Of a stretch of 32,682 nt of DNA, positions 24,690 to 32,667 are shown piece by piece (position 1 is the first letter of the stretch; the number at the start of each line of letters is the position of its first letter). The position numbers were made by a program, and so were the translations under genes. The DNA is from Fastidiosipila sp963510375 (GTDB lineage: Bacteria > Bacillota > Clostridia > Saccharofermentanales > Fastidiosipilaceae): positions 1-32,682 of the forward strand of contig CAUPES010000014.1 of NCBI GenBank assembly GCA_963510375.1, in the 5' to 3' direction. The notes beneath the pieces are model-generated. The model was not told where the DNA came from and searched no databases. It saw only the letters and a program-made list of their open reading frames with translations.

Positions 24690-26906
24690 ATGAATAAACT
24701 TGCTATAGTTAATATTTATAATTTTGTCAGAAAGTCACACGAAGAGCCATCAAGATTTATTATTGATGATTTCGAGACTTTGGAGAAGCAGCTGACTGTA
24801 TTGGCTAAGTTTAATTTGCCTTCTACTGTCGCATTAAAATATGATGCTCTAATGGATGGAGAGTATCAGCAACTTATTACAAATTATAAGCAAGATAACG
24901 AATTGGAAATTTCAGCGTGGTGGGAAATAACAGCCGAATTATGTGAGCGTGCTGGCGTTAAATTCAGAGGTGAAAGAGGCGAAGAATATGATGATAGAGT
25001 AGATAGTGCCTATTCTATAGCCTATGAACCAGAAGAAAGAATTAAAATAGTCGATGCTTATATGCAAGATTTTAAGGGTATTTACGGTGTATATCCCGAA
25101 TCTATTGGAGCTTGGGTATTGGATGAATGTACATTAACCTATGCTGCAGAAAAGTATGGAATTGTGGCAGCAGCAGTGTGTAGAGATCAGATAGCTACAG
25201 ATGGTTTCACCTTATGGGGTGGATATCCAAATGGTCCCTATTATCCAAGTGCCAAGAATCTTAATGTACCTGCCCAAAGAAAAGAACAACAAATTAACTT
25301 ACCAACCTTTAGATTGTTGGGGCCAGATCCTATTTTTATGTTTGAGCAAAATGTAAGAGATTCAATCTTTGGTGTTCATACTTTGGAGCCGAGTTCTATA
25401 AGTGGTAGAGGAGAGAGAATACCTTGGGCTTTTGCAAGAATCACAGATGAAGATACAGTTGGGATTAACTATTTGCAGGTTGGACAAGAGAATAATTTTC
25501 TTTGGCCTAATATTGCTCCAGGATATATTCCTCAAATTAAGATTGTAGAAAAGTTAAGATCTGAAGGCAAATTGGCGGTTCAGACTATGGCAGAGACAGC
25601 GAAGTTCTTCAGCGAGTCCTTTAAACTTACTCCACCAATGTCGTACCAAGGGACTACAGACTGGAGCACAGATCAGCTTGAAGCTTTAAATTATGCAAGT
25701 AGCGAGTATAGGCTAAGTTTTTTGTATGAAAATCAGAAACTTAGGATTAGAGACTTCTTTAAATTTGAAGAAAATTACAAATCTCGTTATTTAAATGAGA
25801 GTATTAAGACAGCATCTAGCTTCTATGATTGCCCACCTCTGCTTTTCCCACAATTGTGGAAGCAAGCATATGGCAGTAGACCTTTTATTAAGTTAGTTGA
25901 TGCTGATGGCGTAGAGTTAGAAAATTTTGAAAATATTAGTTTAAAATCCATAGACGCTTACTCATGCAAGATTAGTGCCAAGCATGGCTTGGGTGAAGTT
26001 GAAATTAAGATGCATCCAGATAGAGTTGAATTTATTGGGGATTTTGATCTGCTATTTGAATATTTGCCTGTATTAAAATCAGTTGAAGATAAGAAAATTT
26101 GTTTAGAATATGAAGATTTTTCCTATGAGCTGAATCTGGATAGGGGTGTATTTGAGAAACTCTCTGCTGATAGTGTAAAAATAAGCAATGAAGAAGGGCA
26201 GTTGATTATTAAATTTTGTGATTTGGACAAAGCTGAAATTAGTGCCAAAGATTTAGCAGAGATTTATGCTGAATTTGCTGAAAGCAGCCAAAATGTCGCT
26301 TTTGAATCTGCTAATTTAAAAAATAATACCAAGCCAAACAAAGAACGTGCTTATCAAGAAATTGTTGAAGAACTAGAGTCAGCTACAAATTTTCCAGAAA
26401 AAGATTCTGAACGTAGATTAAAGCATATGAAATTAAGCACAGATGCTGTGCTTGATAAGCGTGATATGTTTAATCAAGCAGGACCAGCCGCTTTGTTGAG
26501 CCATCAACGAGGTAGCTTAGATTTTATTGATGGGAATTGGATTGGTACTTTAGATAATTTTAATGTCAAAGCAGAATTAGAAAAACCAGAGAAAATTTCT
26601 TCAATAAAAATTGGCTTCTTGTATAACCACAGACAGGGCATAATTTGCCCTAAGAAGGTTAAACTTTTAGTGAAAAAAGTAGGAGAACCTAGTTTTACAG
26701 TACTTAAAGTTAAAGATCTTAGTGAGTATCGTGCTAAGAAAGAAATTGAGAAATTAGAACTGCAATTCGACTTGGGATTAGACATCGAAGTTGAAGCTTT
26801 TGAGATAGAGTGTGAATCTTACGAAAAAATGCCAGGTTGGACTTTTTACAGGGGAGCTACTAGTGTTTTTACTGTTGTAGATAATTTAATTGTAATGAAA
26901 GCTTAA
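24690..26906 (+). CDS. Large uncharacterised protein with polysaccharide-deacetylase/GH57-like barrel and discoidin-like C-terminus
   Basis: 738 residues, no signal peptide. The N-terminal ~330 residues resemble a NodB/GH57-type (beta/alpha) barrel: LAIVNIYNFVRKSHEEP, ISAWWEITAELCERAG, a GVYPESIGAWVLDE segment like those that recognise sugar polymers, and ECTLTYAAEKYGIVAAAVCRDQ. A middle beta-rich region (about 390-520) follows. From about 610 there is a galactose-binding/discoidin-like module (DFIDGNWIGTLDNFNVKAEL to GWTFYRGA). The combination suggests a carbohydrate-active enzyme working on an internal or imported glycan, but I cannot assign catalytic residues with confidence. GGGGAACG precedes the ATG. 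Confidence 0.65.
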   Translation: MNKLAIVNIYNFVRKSHEEPSRFIIDDFETLEKQLTVLAKFNLPSTVALKYDALMDGEYQQLITNYKQDNELEISAWWEITAELCERAGVKFRGERGEEYDDRVDSAYSIAYEPEERIKIVDAYMQDFKGIYGVYPESIGAWVLDECTLTYAAEKYGIVAAAVCRDQIATDGFTLWGGYPNGPYYPSAKNLNVPAQRKEQQINLPTFRLLGPDPIFMFEQNVRDSIFGVHTLEPSSISGRGERIPWAFARITDEDTVGINYLQVGQENNFLWPNIAPGYIPQIKIVEKLRSEGKLAVQTMAETAKFFSESFKLTPPMSYQGTTDWSTDQLEALNYASSEYRLSFLYENQKLRIRDFFKFEENYKSRYLNESIKTASSFYDCPPLLFPQLWKQAYGSRPFIKLVDADGVELENFENISLKSIDAYSCKISAKHGLGEVEIKMHPDRVEFIGDFDLLFEYLPVLKSVEDKKICLEYEDFSYELNLDRGVFEKLSADSVKISNEEGQLIIKFCDLDKAEISAKDLAEIYAEFAESSQNVAFESANLKNNTKPNKERAYQEIVEELESATNFPEKDSERRLKHMKLSTDAVLDKRDMFNQAGPAALLSHQRGSLDFIDGNWIGTLDNFNVKAELEKPEKISSIKIGFLYNHRQGIICPKKVKLLVKKVGEPSFTVLKVKDLSEYRAKKEIEKLELQFDLGLDIEVEAFEIECESYEKMPGWTFYRGATSVFTVVDNLIVMKA

Positions 26907-26981
26907 AATAAATTTCAATATATTGCTAAAAAAGTTCTTATAATATTAAGTTATAAACTTGAGAATTTGGAGTGTCTTAGT

Positions 26982-29507
26982 ATGAGCGCTAGAAAGATGA
27001 AAATAGGAAAAAGAAAAAAGAAAACTAAACTTAATGTACCTGCGCCAGACTTGAATCGTGGTTTAAGCCAAGAACAGGTAGAGGCTCAAATTAAAGCTGG
27101 AAATTATAATCGTGCCAGTAAGCAAAACTTTAAATCAAATTGGGAGATTTTTAGAGATAATTTCTTTACTTACTTTAACCTTGTTTTGTTTGTTATTTTT
27201 GTTACCCTTCTAGTATTTAAATCATATGTGAATTTACTGTTTATTGTGGTAGCGTTAGTTAATACAACTATTGGTATTGTGCAAGAAATAAGGTCTAGAA
27301 AGCAGCTGCGTGAAATTAATTTCTTGAATCAGTCAGAAACCACAGTTTTGCGATCTGGAAAAATTCAGAAGATCAAGAATGAAGAAATTGTTTTGAATGA
27401 TATTCTGGTGCTTAAGGCAGGAGATCAGTTATCTGTTGATGCTCGCTTATTATCTGGTGAACTAAAAATGAATGAGTCACAAGTAACTGGCGAATCAAGA
27501 GATATAAAGAAAGCTGTTGATGAGGAACTATTTTCTGGGACTTTTGTAGTAACTGGTTCAGGGAAAGCGATTGTAGAAAAAGTTAGCTCAGATACACACG
27601 TTGCTAAATTAGAGTCAGAGGCTAAAGAGACTAAAGAAGTTAAAACCACTGGCATGATGCGCTCTTTAGACAATATTATCAAGTTTATAGGGTTATTAAT
27701 AATTCCAGTGGCAGGTATACTTTTTTGGAATCAATATGTACGCATCGGTGCGTCGCTGAAAAGTAGTGTTGAGAGCACGTCTGCTTCTATTATTGGACTA
27801 ATTCCTTCAGGACTTTATTTACTTACTAGTATTGCTTTAACTGCTGCGACATTACGCTTAGCAAAAAAAGGTGTATTGGTTCAGGATATGAACAGTATTG
27901 AATCTCTGGCAAGGGTGGATGTTTTATGTTTGGACAAGACCGGAACAATAACTGATCCGGAAATGAAACTTCGTACAGTTGTAGATGAAAATGGCGATCC
28001 GGTAGGAGAAGAGATAGAGAAAATCCTAATAGGCTTGGTAGAGAATATGGGCGAAGATAGCAACACTATGATTAGTCTACAAGAGTATTATAGAGAGTTT
28101 GTTAGTTTTAAATCTGAACAAAAAAAGACAGTCATTGATTCAAATAACAACAAAGATGAATCGAGTAGTGCTATCTTTAAAATTAAAAGGATCTTGCCTT
28201 TTAGTTCTGCCAATAAGTTTTCAGCTGTAGAAGTTGATCAAGTTCACAATGACGGTAGTCAAAATTCATTAGCCTATGTAATTGGTGCGCCTGAGATTTT
28301 AATCAAAGATAAAGAAAGTAAATTTTTGAGCCTAGCAGATGAATTCTCAAATACAGGAGAAAGAGTTCTGGCCTTAGCTAAATATCAATTTGAACAGAAT
28401 TCTAATGAAGATATTTTTGTGGAAGATGAAGCTAAATTGGCAGGAAAATTACAGGTTTTAGCTTTGGTTTGCTTAAATAATCCTGTAAGAGATGAAGCTG
28501 TAGAAACTTTCAGCTATTTTGCTAATGAAGGTGTAGAAATTAAGGTTATCTCTGGCGATGCTGTTGAAACAGTTAGAGCAGTTGCGAAAAAAGCAAATAT
28601 CCAAAATGCCGATAAAGCAATTGACGCCAGATCTTTAGATACTGTGGAAAAGATCAGAAAAGCTGCTGCAAAATATACAATTTTTGCCAGAGTTACACCA
28701 GAACAGAAAAGAATTTTAATTGAAGCATTACAAGACAATGGCAAGACAGTAGCTATGGTTGGCGATGGTGTTAATGATGTATTAGCGCTTAAAAAATCTG
28801 ATATGGGTATTGCCATGGCATCAGGTGTGGATGCTGCGAGCAAAATAGCAGACGTAGTTTTGGCGGATTCTGACTTCTCTAAGATGCCTGAAGTTTTAGA
28901 TGAGAGTAGGCAAGTAATTAACAATATTGAGCGTACTGCATCTCTTTTCTTAAACAAAAATATGGGAATCTTGTTGATAACCGTATTCTGTATATTATTA
29001 GGTTTATTATATCCATGGCAACCGATTCAAATTTCTGTCGTCTCTGGGGTAATGGTAGGACTGCCAGGATTTTTCTTAACTATGGAAAAAGATACCAGGA
29101 AAGTTAGTGGGAAGTTCCTAGCTAATGTGCTATATAAAGCAATACCAACCGCTGTTTTAGGATTGGTGATGAGTATTGCTTCAATGGAGCTATCTAAACT
29201 ATTTAGTCTACCAACTAGTGAAATTTCAACAACTGCTTTTTATGTATATGCTTTTTCTACGTACTTAATGTTATACAAGGTATGTCAACCATTTAACCGT
29301 AGGAAGAAAATTCTTTTCATATGTATGGGAATAATGACGATTATGTCAGGAACGATTTTTTCAAGAATTTTTATGCTGGAAATTCTAAGTCTAAAGAGTT
29401 TGATTTTGGTAGTTGTTTTAATTACTTTGAGCGTTATGCTCTATATACCTTTAGAAAGATTTAGTGTGAAAATATTTAATAAATATATAGATAAGGGAGT
29501 TAATTAA
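26982..29507 (+). CDS. P-type cation ATPase, CtpE-like
   Basis: 841 residues from the ATG at 26982 (GGAG 10 bases upstream); an in-frame TTG at 26967 has no such site. Basic N-terminus, then the cation-ATPase opening GLSQEQVEAQIKAGNYNRAS. TGES at 169-172, DKTGT with D318, and GDGVNDVLALKKSDMGIAMAS near 590, with about 10 membrane helices. There is no heavy-metal domain or CPx motif. The closest family I recognise is CtpE, a calcium-type pump in actinobacteria with wide Gram-positive homologues, so Ca2+ is a reasonable guess but unproven. Its TAA shares one base with the next ATG. Confidence 0.9.
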   Translation: MSARKMKIGKRKKKTKLNVPAPDLNRGLSQEQVEAQIKAGNYNRASKQNFKSNWEIFRDNFFTYFNLVLFVIFVTLLVFKSYVNLLFIVVALVNTTIGIVQEIRSRKQLREINFLNQSETTVLRSGKIQKIKNEEIVLNDILVLKAGDQLSVDARLLSGELKMNESQVTGESRDIKKAVDEELFSGTFVVTGSGKAIVEKVSSDTHVAKLESEAKETKEVKTTGMMRSLDNIIKFIGLLIIPVAGILFWNQYVRIGASLKSSVESTSASIIGLIPSGLYLLTSIALTAATLRLAKKGVLVQDMNSIESLARVDVLCLDKTGTITDPEMKLRTVVDENGDPVGEEIEKILIGLVENMGEDSNTMISLQEYYREFVSFKSEQKKTVIDSNNNKDESSSAIFKIKRILPFSSANKFSAVEVDQVHNDGSQNSLAYVIGAPEILIKDKESKFLSLADEFSNTGERVLALAKYQFEQNSNEDIFVEDEAKLAGKLQVLALVCLNNPVRDEAVETFSYFANEGVEIKVISGDAVETVRAVAKKANIQNADKAIDARSLDTVEKIRKAAAKYTIFARVTPEQKRILIEALQDNGKTVAMVGDGVNDVLALKKSDMGIAMASGVDAASKIADVVLADSDFSKMPEVLDESRQVINNIERTASLFLNKNMGILLITVFCILLGLLYPWQPIQISVVSGVMVGLPGFFLTMEKDTRKVSGKFLANVLYKAIPTAVLGLVMSIASMELSKLFSLPTSEISTTAFYVYAFSTYLMLYKVCQPFNRRKKILFICMGIMTIMSGTIFSRIFMLEILSLKSLILVVVLITLSVMLYIPLERFSVKIFNKYIDKGVN

Positions 29508-30412
29508 TGAGCAAAATTGCATGGATTGGAACTGGAGTCATGGGTAAACCGATGGCAGGCTTTTTAGCAAAAGCAGGACATGAGTTGAGATTGTTTAATA
29601 GAACTTTTGCCAAAGCAAAGAAAGCAGTTGAGGAATATGGAGATTCTGTAAATGCTAAGGCTTTTGATAATATTCTAGAAGCTATAGATGGTGCAGATTA
29701 TATTTTCTCGATAGTTGGCTACCCTAGTGATGTAGAGAGTGTTCTATCTGGACCAAATGGTGTAATCCAGAATGCCAAAGCAGGTGCAATTATTGTCGAT
29801 ATGACTACCTCCTCTCCGGAGTTAGCAGAAAAATTATATGTTGAAGGAAAAGAACATAATGTACATGTACTTGATGCTCCAGTATCAGGAGGAGATAGCG
29901 GGGCGAAAAATGGTACTTTAACCATAATGGTTGGTGGTGATGAGGATACTTACCTGGCAACAAAAGACTTATTCGAACTTATGGGATCTACTATAAATTA
30001 TATGGGTAAAGCAGGTAATGGTCAGCATACAAAGGCTGCTAATCAGATAGCTGTTGCTGGTGCAACTTCTGCCTATACTGAGGCTTTAGTGTATGCAATT
30101 AAAGTTGGATTAGACCCTGAAGAAATGCTTCAGGCTGTTGGAGGTGGCTCTGCTGCAAGTTGGCAATTGCAGAATATGGCACCTAGAGCTTTGGATCATG
30201 ATTTTGCACCAGGATTTTTTGTTAAACACTTTATCAAAGATATGAAGATTGCTAAGTCTGAAATAGAGAAACAAGGAATTGAACTTAACATGCTTAACGT
30301 AGTATTACAGACTTTTGAAAATTTTGCGGCTAAAGGTCATGAGGACGAGGGAACTCAAGCTTTAATTAGGAACTATTTGACTGATGAAGAGATCAAAAGA
30401 TCTGCTGATTAA
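29507..30412 (+). CDS. Beta-hydroxyacid dehydrogenase (3-hydroxyisobutyrate/tartronate-semialdehyde reductase family)
   Basis: 301 residues. NAD(P)-binding Rossmann motif WIGTGVMGKPMA (from 6), substrate motif DAPVSGGDSGAKNGTLTIMVGG (from 123), and the catalytic lysine K176 with N180 in GNGQHTKAANQ. The second domain is all helical. Family enzymes oxidise or reduce beta-hydroxyacids such as 3-hydroxyisobutyrate, 2-hydroxy-3-oxopropionate or 4-hydroxybutyrate; motif detail does not settle the substrate. The ATG overlaps the ATPase stop by one base, so the genes are coupled, though no functional link to ion transport is evident. Confidence 0.9.
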   Translation: MSKIAWIGTGVMGKPMAGFLAKAGHELRLFNRTFAKAKKAVEEYGDSVNAKAFDNILEAIDGADYIFSIVGYPSDVESVLSGPNGVIQNAKAGAIIVDMTTSSPELAEKLYVEGKEHNVHVLDAPVSGGDSGAKNGTLTIMVGGDEDTYLATKDLFELMGSTINYMGKAGNGQHTKAANQIAVAGATSAYTEALVYAIKVGLDPEEMLQAVGGGSAASWQLQNMAPRALDHDFAPGFFVKHFIKDMKIAKSEIEKQGIELNMLNVVLQTFENFAAKGHEDEGTQALIRNYLTDEEIKRSAD

Positions 30413-30432
30413 ATTTTGGGAATGAGAGTGAT

Positions 30433-31002
30433 ATGGCAAAGTTATATTTTAGATATGGAACAATGAATTCAGGTAAGTCACTAGAGATTATTAAGGTCGC
30501 TCACAACTATGAAGAACAAGGCAAAAAAGTTCTAGTAATGACAAGTGCAATTGATAATCGTGCTGGAGAAGGTGTAGTTCACAGTCGTGTTGGGACTGCT
30601 AGAGAGGCAATACAAATACATCCTGATCTTAATGTGTTTGAAGAGGTTAAGAAATATAAAGATATCTATTGCATTCTTGTAGATGAGGCTCAATTTTTAG
30701 AAGAACATCATATTTATGAATTGACGGAAGTCGTTGATGAGCTAAATATACCAGTCATTGCTTTTGGATTGAAAAATGATTTTCAAAATAATTTGTTTAC
30801 TGGGTCTTATTATCTTCTAGTGTACGCCGATAGAATTGAGGAGGTTAAGACTATCTGTTGGTATTGTGACAAAAAAGCTACCATGAACCTACGTATTAGC
30901 GGAGGTAGTGAGCAAATTCAAATTGGTGGAAATGAGAGCTATCTTCCAGTTTGTAGAAGATGCTATAAATTGAGAAAACAAGTACAAATAAGGGATTTAT
31001 AA
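30433..31002 (+). CDS. tdk: Thymidine kinase
   Basis: 189 residues, the length of type II thymidine kinase. It phosphorylates deoxythymidine with ATP in the salvage pathway. P-loop GTMNSGKS (9-16), DEAQF at 84-88, a structural zinc site with CWYCDKKA and a late CRRC, and a C-terminal lasso including GNESYLPVCRRCY. It starts 20 bases after the dehydrogenase stop, with a weak GAATGAGAG site. The repeat element that follows carries only a weakened terminator. Confidence 0.96.
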   Translation: MAKLYFRYGTMNSGKSLEIIKVAHNYEEQGKKVLVMTSAIDNRAGEGVVHSRVGTAREAIQIHPDLNVFEEVKKYKDIYCILVDEAQFLEEHHIYELTEVVDELNIPVIAFGLKNDFQNNLFTGSYYLLVYADRIEEVKTICWYCDKKATMNLRISGGSEQIQIGGNESYLPVCRRCYKLRKQVQIRDL

Positions 31003-31042
31003 TGTACCGACCTCCCAATCTTTAGTTTTTAGTCTAACTTTT
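31003..31042 (+). repeat. Copy B of the 40-bp dispersed element, after tdk
   Basis: Matches the tRNA-Pro terminator element (7030-7069, minus) at 36 of 40 positions. Two of the four changes break base pairs of the stem without compensation, leaving only TTAG/CTAA before TTTTGAGG. It may still end the tdk transcript, but weakly. Confidence 0.75.
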
Positions 31043-31142
31043 GAGGGCCACATAATAAACCACGTTACTTGTTATTTTTAGTATTTGCTTATAATATAAA
31101 TAGTTACTATAAATTTAAAGTAAATAGGATAGGAGTAAAAAT

Positions 31143-31781
31143 ATGAATAATCCAGATAATATAAATAATCAATTTAACCCAGAATCGGGTCGATATATTC
31201 ATAATAGTCAAATCAAACAAAATAAGTCTAATCATATTAGTCAATCTACTCATAACCATATAATTAATCCTTGGGTTCTCAAAATTTGCATTTTTGTTCT
31301 TAGTGCCTTAGGAATTTTGGCAATGTTCCTGCCTTTTGTTTCAGTAGATATATTTACCTACTCTGAATCATTATATTTGTTTAAAACAGGTGATTCCTTC
31401 GGAGATGGAGTTATTTATGTAGTATTACTACTGATAGTAATTGTTTTAACTACATTTAATAAGAGATTGATAAGTCTTATAACATCAATTCTTACAGCGT
31501 TAGGATTTTCAATCACTTTGAATAACCTTTATACAAAAGCAGGAGATTATTCTGAAATGCTAAATCCTCAAGCAGGCTTTTTATTAGCTTGCCTTAGTAT
31601 ATATGGCTTGGTAATTGTAACTTTAATTCAGACTGTGTTCTCACATTTAGAGAAGAAAGCTAGCATTGAGGTCGCCAATAAAACTGCATTAATGAATTCT
31701 AACCCTAGCGGAGAAGTTGACATGCCTGAGAATAAACTTAATCAAAACCTCAATAACTCTGATCTGAATGCACAAATGTAA
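31143..31781 (+). CDS. Four-helix membrane protein
   Basis: 212 residues. A polar, Asn/His-rich N-terminal segment (1-46) precedes four membrane helices at about 48-70, 90-108, 112-133 and 146-168, then a polar tail. TATAAT at 31090-31095 and GATAGGAG before the ATG support expression. Family not recognised; Asn-rich cytosolic tails around a DUF-like membrane core are common in Gram-positive bacteria. The frame continues after the TAA for 64 more codons to 31976 in the same composition, so the annotated end may be a premature stop. Confidence 0.75.
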   Translation: MNNPDNINNQFNPESGRYIHNSQIKQNKSNHISQSTHNHIINPWVLKICIFVLSALGILAMFLPFVSVDIFTYSESLYLFKTGDSFGDGVIYVVLLLIVIVLTTFNKRLISLITSILTALGFSITLNNLYTKAGDYSEMLNPQAGFLLACLSIYGLVIVTLIQTVFSHLEKKASIEVANKTALMNSNPSGEVDMPENKLNQNLNNSDLNAQM

Positions 31782-31976
31782 AATAATATAAAACCTGTTG
31801 AAGAGACAGCACCTTGCTGCAAAATGAATGGTGAAAGACCATGTTTTGAAGAGAACGATAAAGTTAAACCTGAAAATTTTGCTGAGAATGTTCAAAAGGC
31901 AGAAATGAATGAAACTTCAAAAAATGAGCGAACTGATTCAGAAGCTATTGATCAAAAACAAGAATTAGAAAATTAA
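31782..31976 (+). other. In-frame continuation of the membrane-protein gene beyond its TAA
   Basis: The frame stays open for 64 codons to the TAA at 31974. It has the same acidic, Asn/Glu/Lys-rich character as the preceding tail and includes APCCKMNGERPCF. It has no ribosome binding site of its own at the start. It looks like the lost C-terminal tail of the gene at 31143. Confidence 0.6.
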
Positions 31977-32139
31977 AATGAGTAATGTTGGGTTACTCGG
32001 CTAGTAATGATTTAGAAGCTGTGTTGCATTTTGCCTGATGCAAAAATACAATGCGGCTTTTCTCTTGCTAATATGCACAAATAAAATAATGGCATTGTAT
32101 ACAAAGCGTACAAGAAAGTTAAAGCTATAATAAAAACTA
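31977..32139. other. Gene-free stretch
   Basis: Apart from the terminator at 32016-32063 I see no gene or clear element; it is AT-rich and leads into the RNA promoter. Confidence 0.6.
32016..32063 (+). terminator. Intrinsic terminator after the membrane protein gene
   Basis: AGCTGTGTTGCATTTTGC and the facing GCAAAAATACAATGCGGCT can pair over nearly their whole length with several G-U pairs, followed by TTTCTCTT. Confidence 0.8.
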
Positions 32140-32168
32140 TTGACAAAATAAACAAAGCGGGTTATTAT
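32140..32168 (+). promoter_or_regulatory. Near-consensus sigma-A promoter of the RNA gene
   Basis: TTGACA (32140-32145), a 17-base spacer and TATTAT (32163-32168). Transcription should start close to 32175, just before the closing helix of the RNA. Confidence 0.85.
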
Positions 32169-32174
32169 TAAATC

Positions 32175-32553
32175 AAGCTCCAGGGAATACGGAAGGTATT
32201 AATGGACAGAGACTTACAACTGTAATTGAAAACTACAGAAACTGCATCAACCAAAAGACTGCCGAAGTTAAATGTAAAAGTAACAAATGCAAAAAATAGC
32301 AAGTAGCTAAAAAATAGTAAATAATATTAAGAGCAGAACAAACAAAATCAGTAAGTTATAAACAACTAAAGATAGAAGTTTGAAAAAGGCAAAAAGGGTT
32401 GACGTTCAAAAGAAAGAAGTAATAAAAAAAGTTATCAGAACGAAAAAATGTTGAGTTGAAAAGAGTGAGTAGAGTGCAAATAATCTGAAGGTTCGCTGGA
32501 GCAATTTATGCGTTTTTTCCTTTTTTTTAAGAGCCGGAAACGGCTCTTTTTTT
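32175..32553 (+). ncRNA. Candidate large structured RNA of unidentified class (about 380 nt)
   Basis: A strong promoter, no long open frame, and a strong terminator bracket this A-rich transcript. GCTCCAG at 32177-32183 pairs perfectly with CTGGAGC at 32496-32502, closing the molecule over about 326 bases. Local hairpins include AATAC-GGAAG-GTATT (32186-32200), CTGTA/TACAG just downstream, and TAGC-AAGTA-GCTA near 32318. I excluded tmRNA, RNase P, SRP RNA and 6S RNA by missing signature blocks. A seven-codon ATG frame with a GGAAGG in front lies at 32202. Which RNA family, if any, it belongs to is not known to me. Confidence 0.7.
32529..32553 (+). terminator. Strong intrinsic terminator of the RNA gene
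   Basis: AAGAGCCG, tetraloop GAAA, CGGCTCTT, then a T-run. A separate T-rich stretch (32512-32528) precedes it. Confidence 0.93.
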
Positions 32554-32636
32554 GTCTCTTCTTTGGGAACGAATTTTTTGAATTAACAAAATAAGTGTAT
32601 CCAATAATCTTACTGTTTATCAATAGAGGTTCTTGC

Positions 32637-32651
32637 ACAAATGGTGTTGGT
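32637..32651. repeat. Right copy of the 15-bp inverted repeat
   Basis: ACAAATGGTGTTGGT is the exact reverse complement of 31-45, with GGTTCT conserved at the same distance upstream. Read as plus-strand codons the copy gives TNGVG, as does the left copy on its minus strand, so both could be remnants of one coding element. Confidence 0.6.
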
Positions 32652-32655
32652 ACCC

Positions 32656-32667
32656 TAAGTTCTAATT
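32656..32667. promoter_or_regulatory. Third copy of the XRE repressor operator
   Basis: TAAGTTCTAATT is identical to the operator at 5508-5519, and the match extends to CCTAAGTTCTAATT (14 bases, 32654-32667). TTGGTA just upstream and a poor -10 downstream would place it in a promoter spacer, as at the cassette promoter, but that promoter is weak. The target gene probably lies beyond the window. Confidence 0.6.

Noticed and set aside
7030..31042. tRNA-Pro and the repeat after tdk as attL/attR of an integrated element
   Set aside because: The two copies are inverted rather than direct, the tRNA 3' end itself is not duplicated, and no integrase or element genes lie between them.
31689..31895. 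68-residue minus-strand frame
   Set aside because: It is antisense to the membrane-protein tail and its in-frame continuation and has no ribosome binding site.
32435..32638. 67-residue minus-strand frame rich in Lys and Arg
   Set aside because: It runs antisense through the terminator and T-rich end of the RNA gene, and its composition follows from those base runs.
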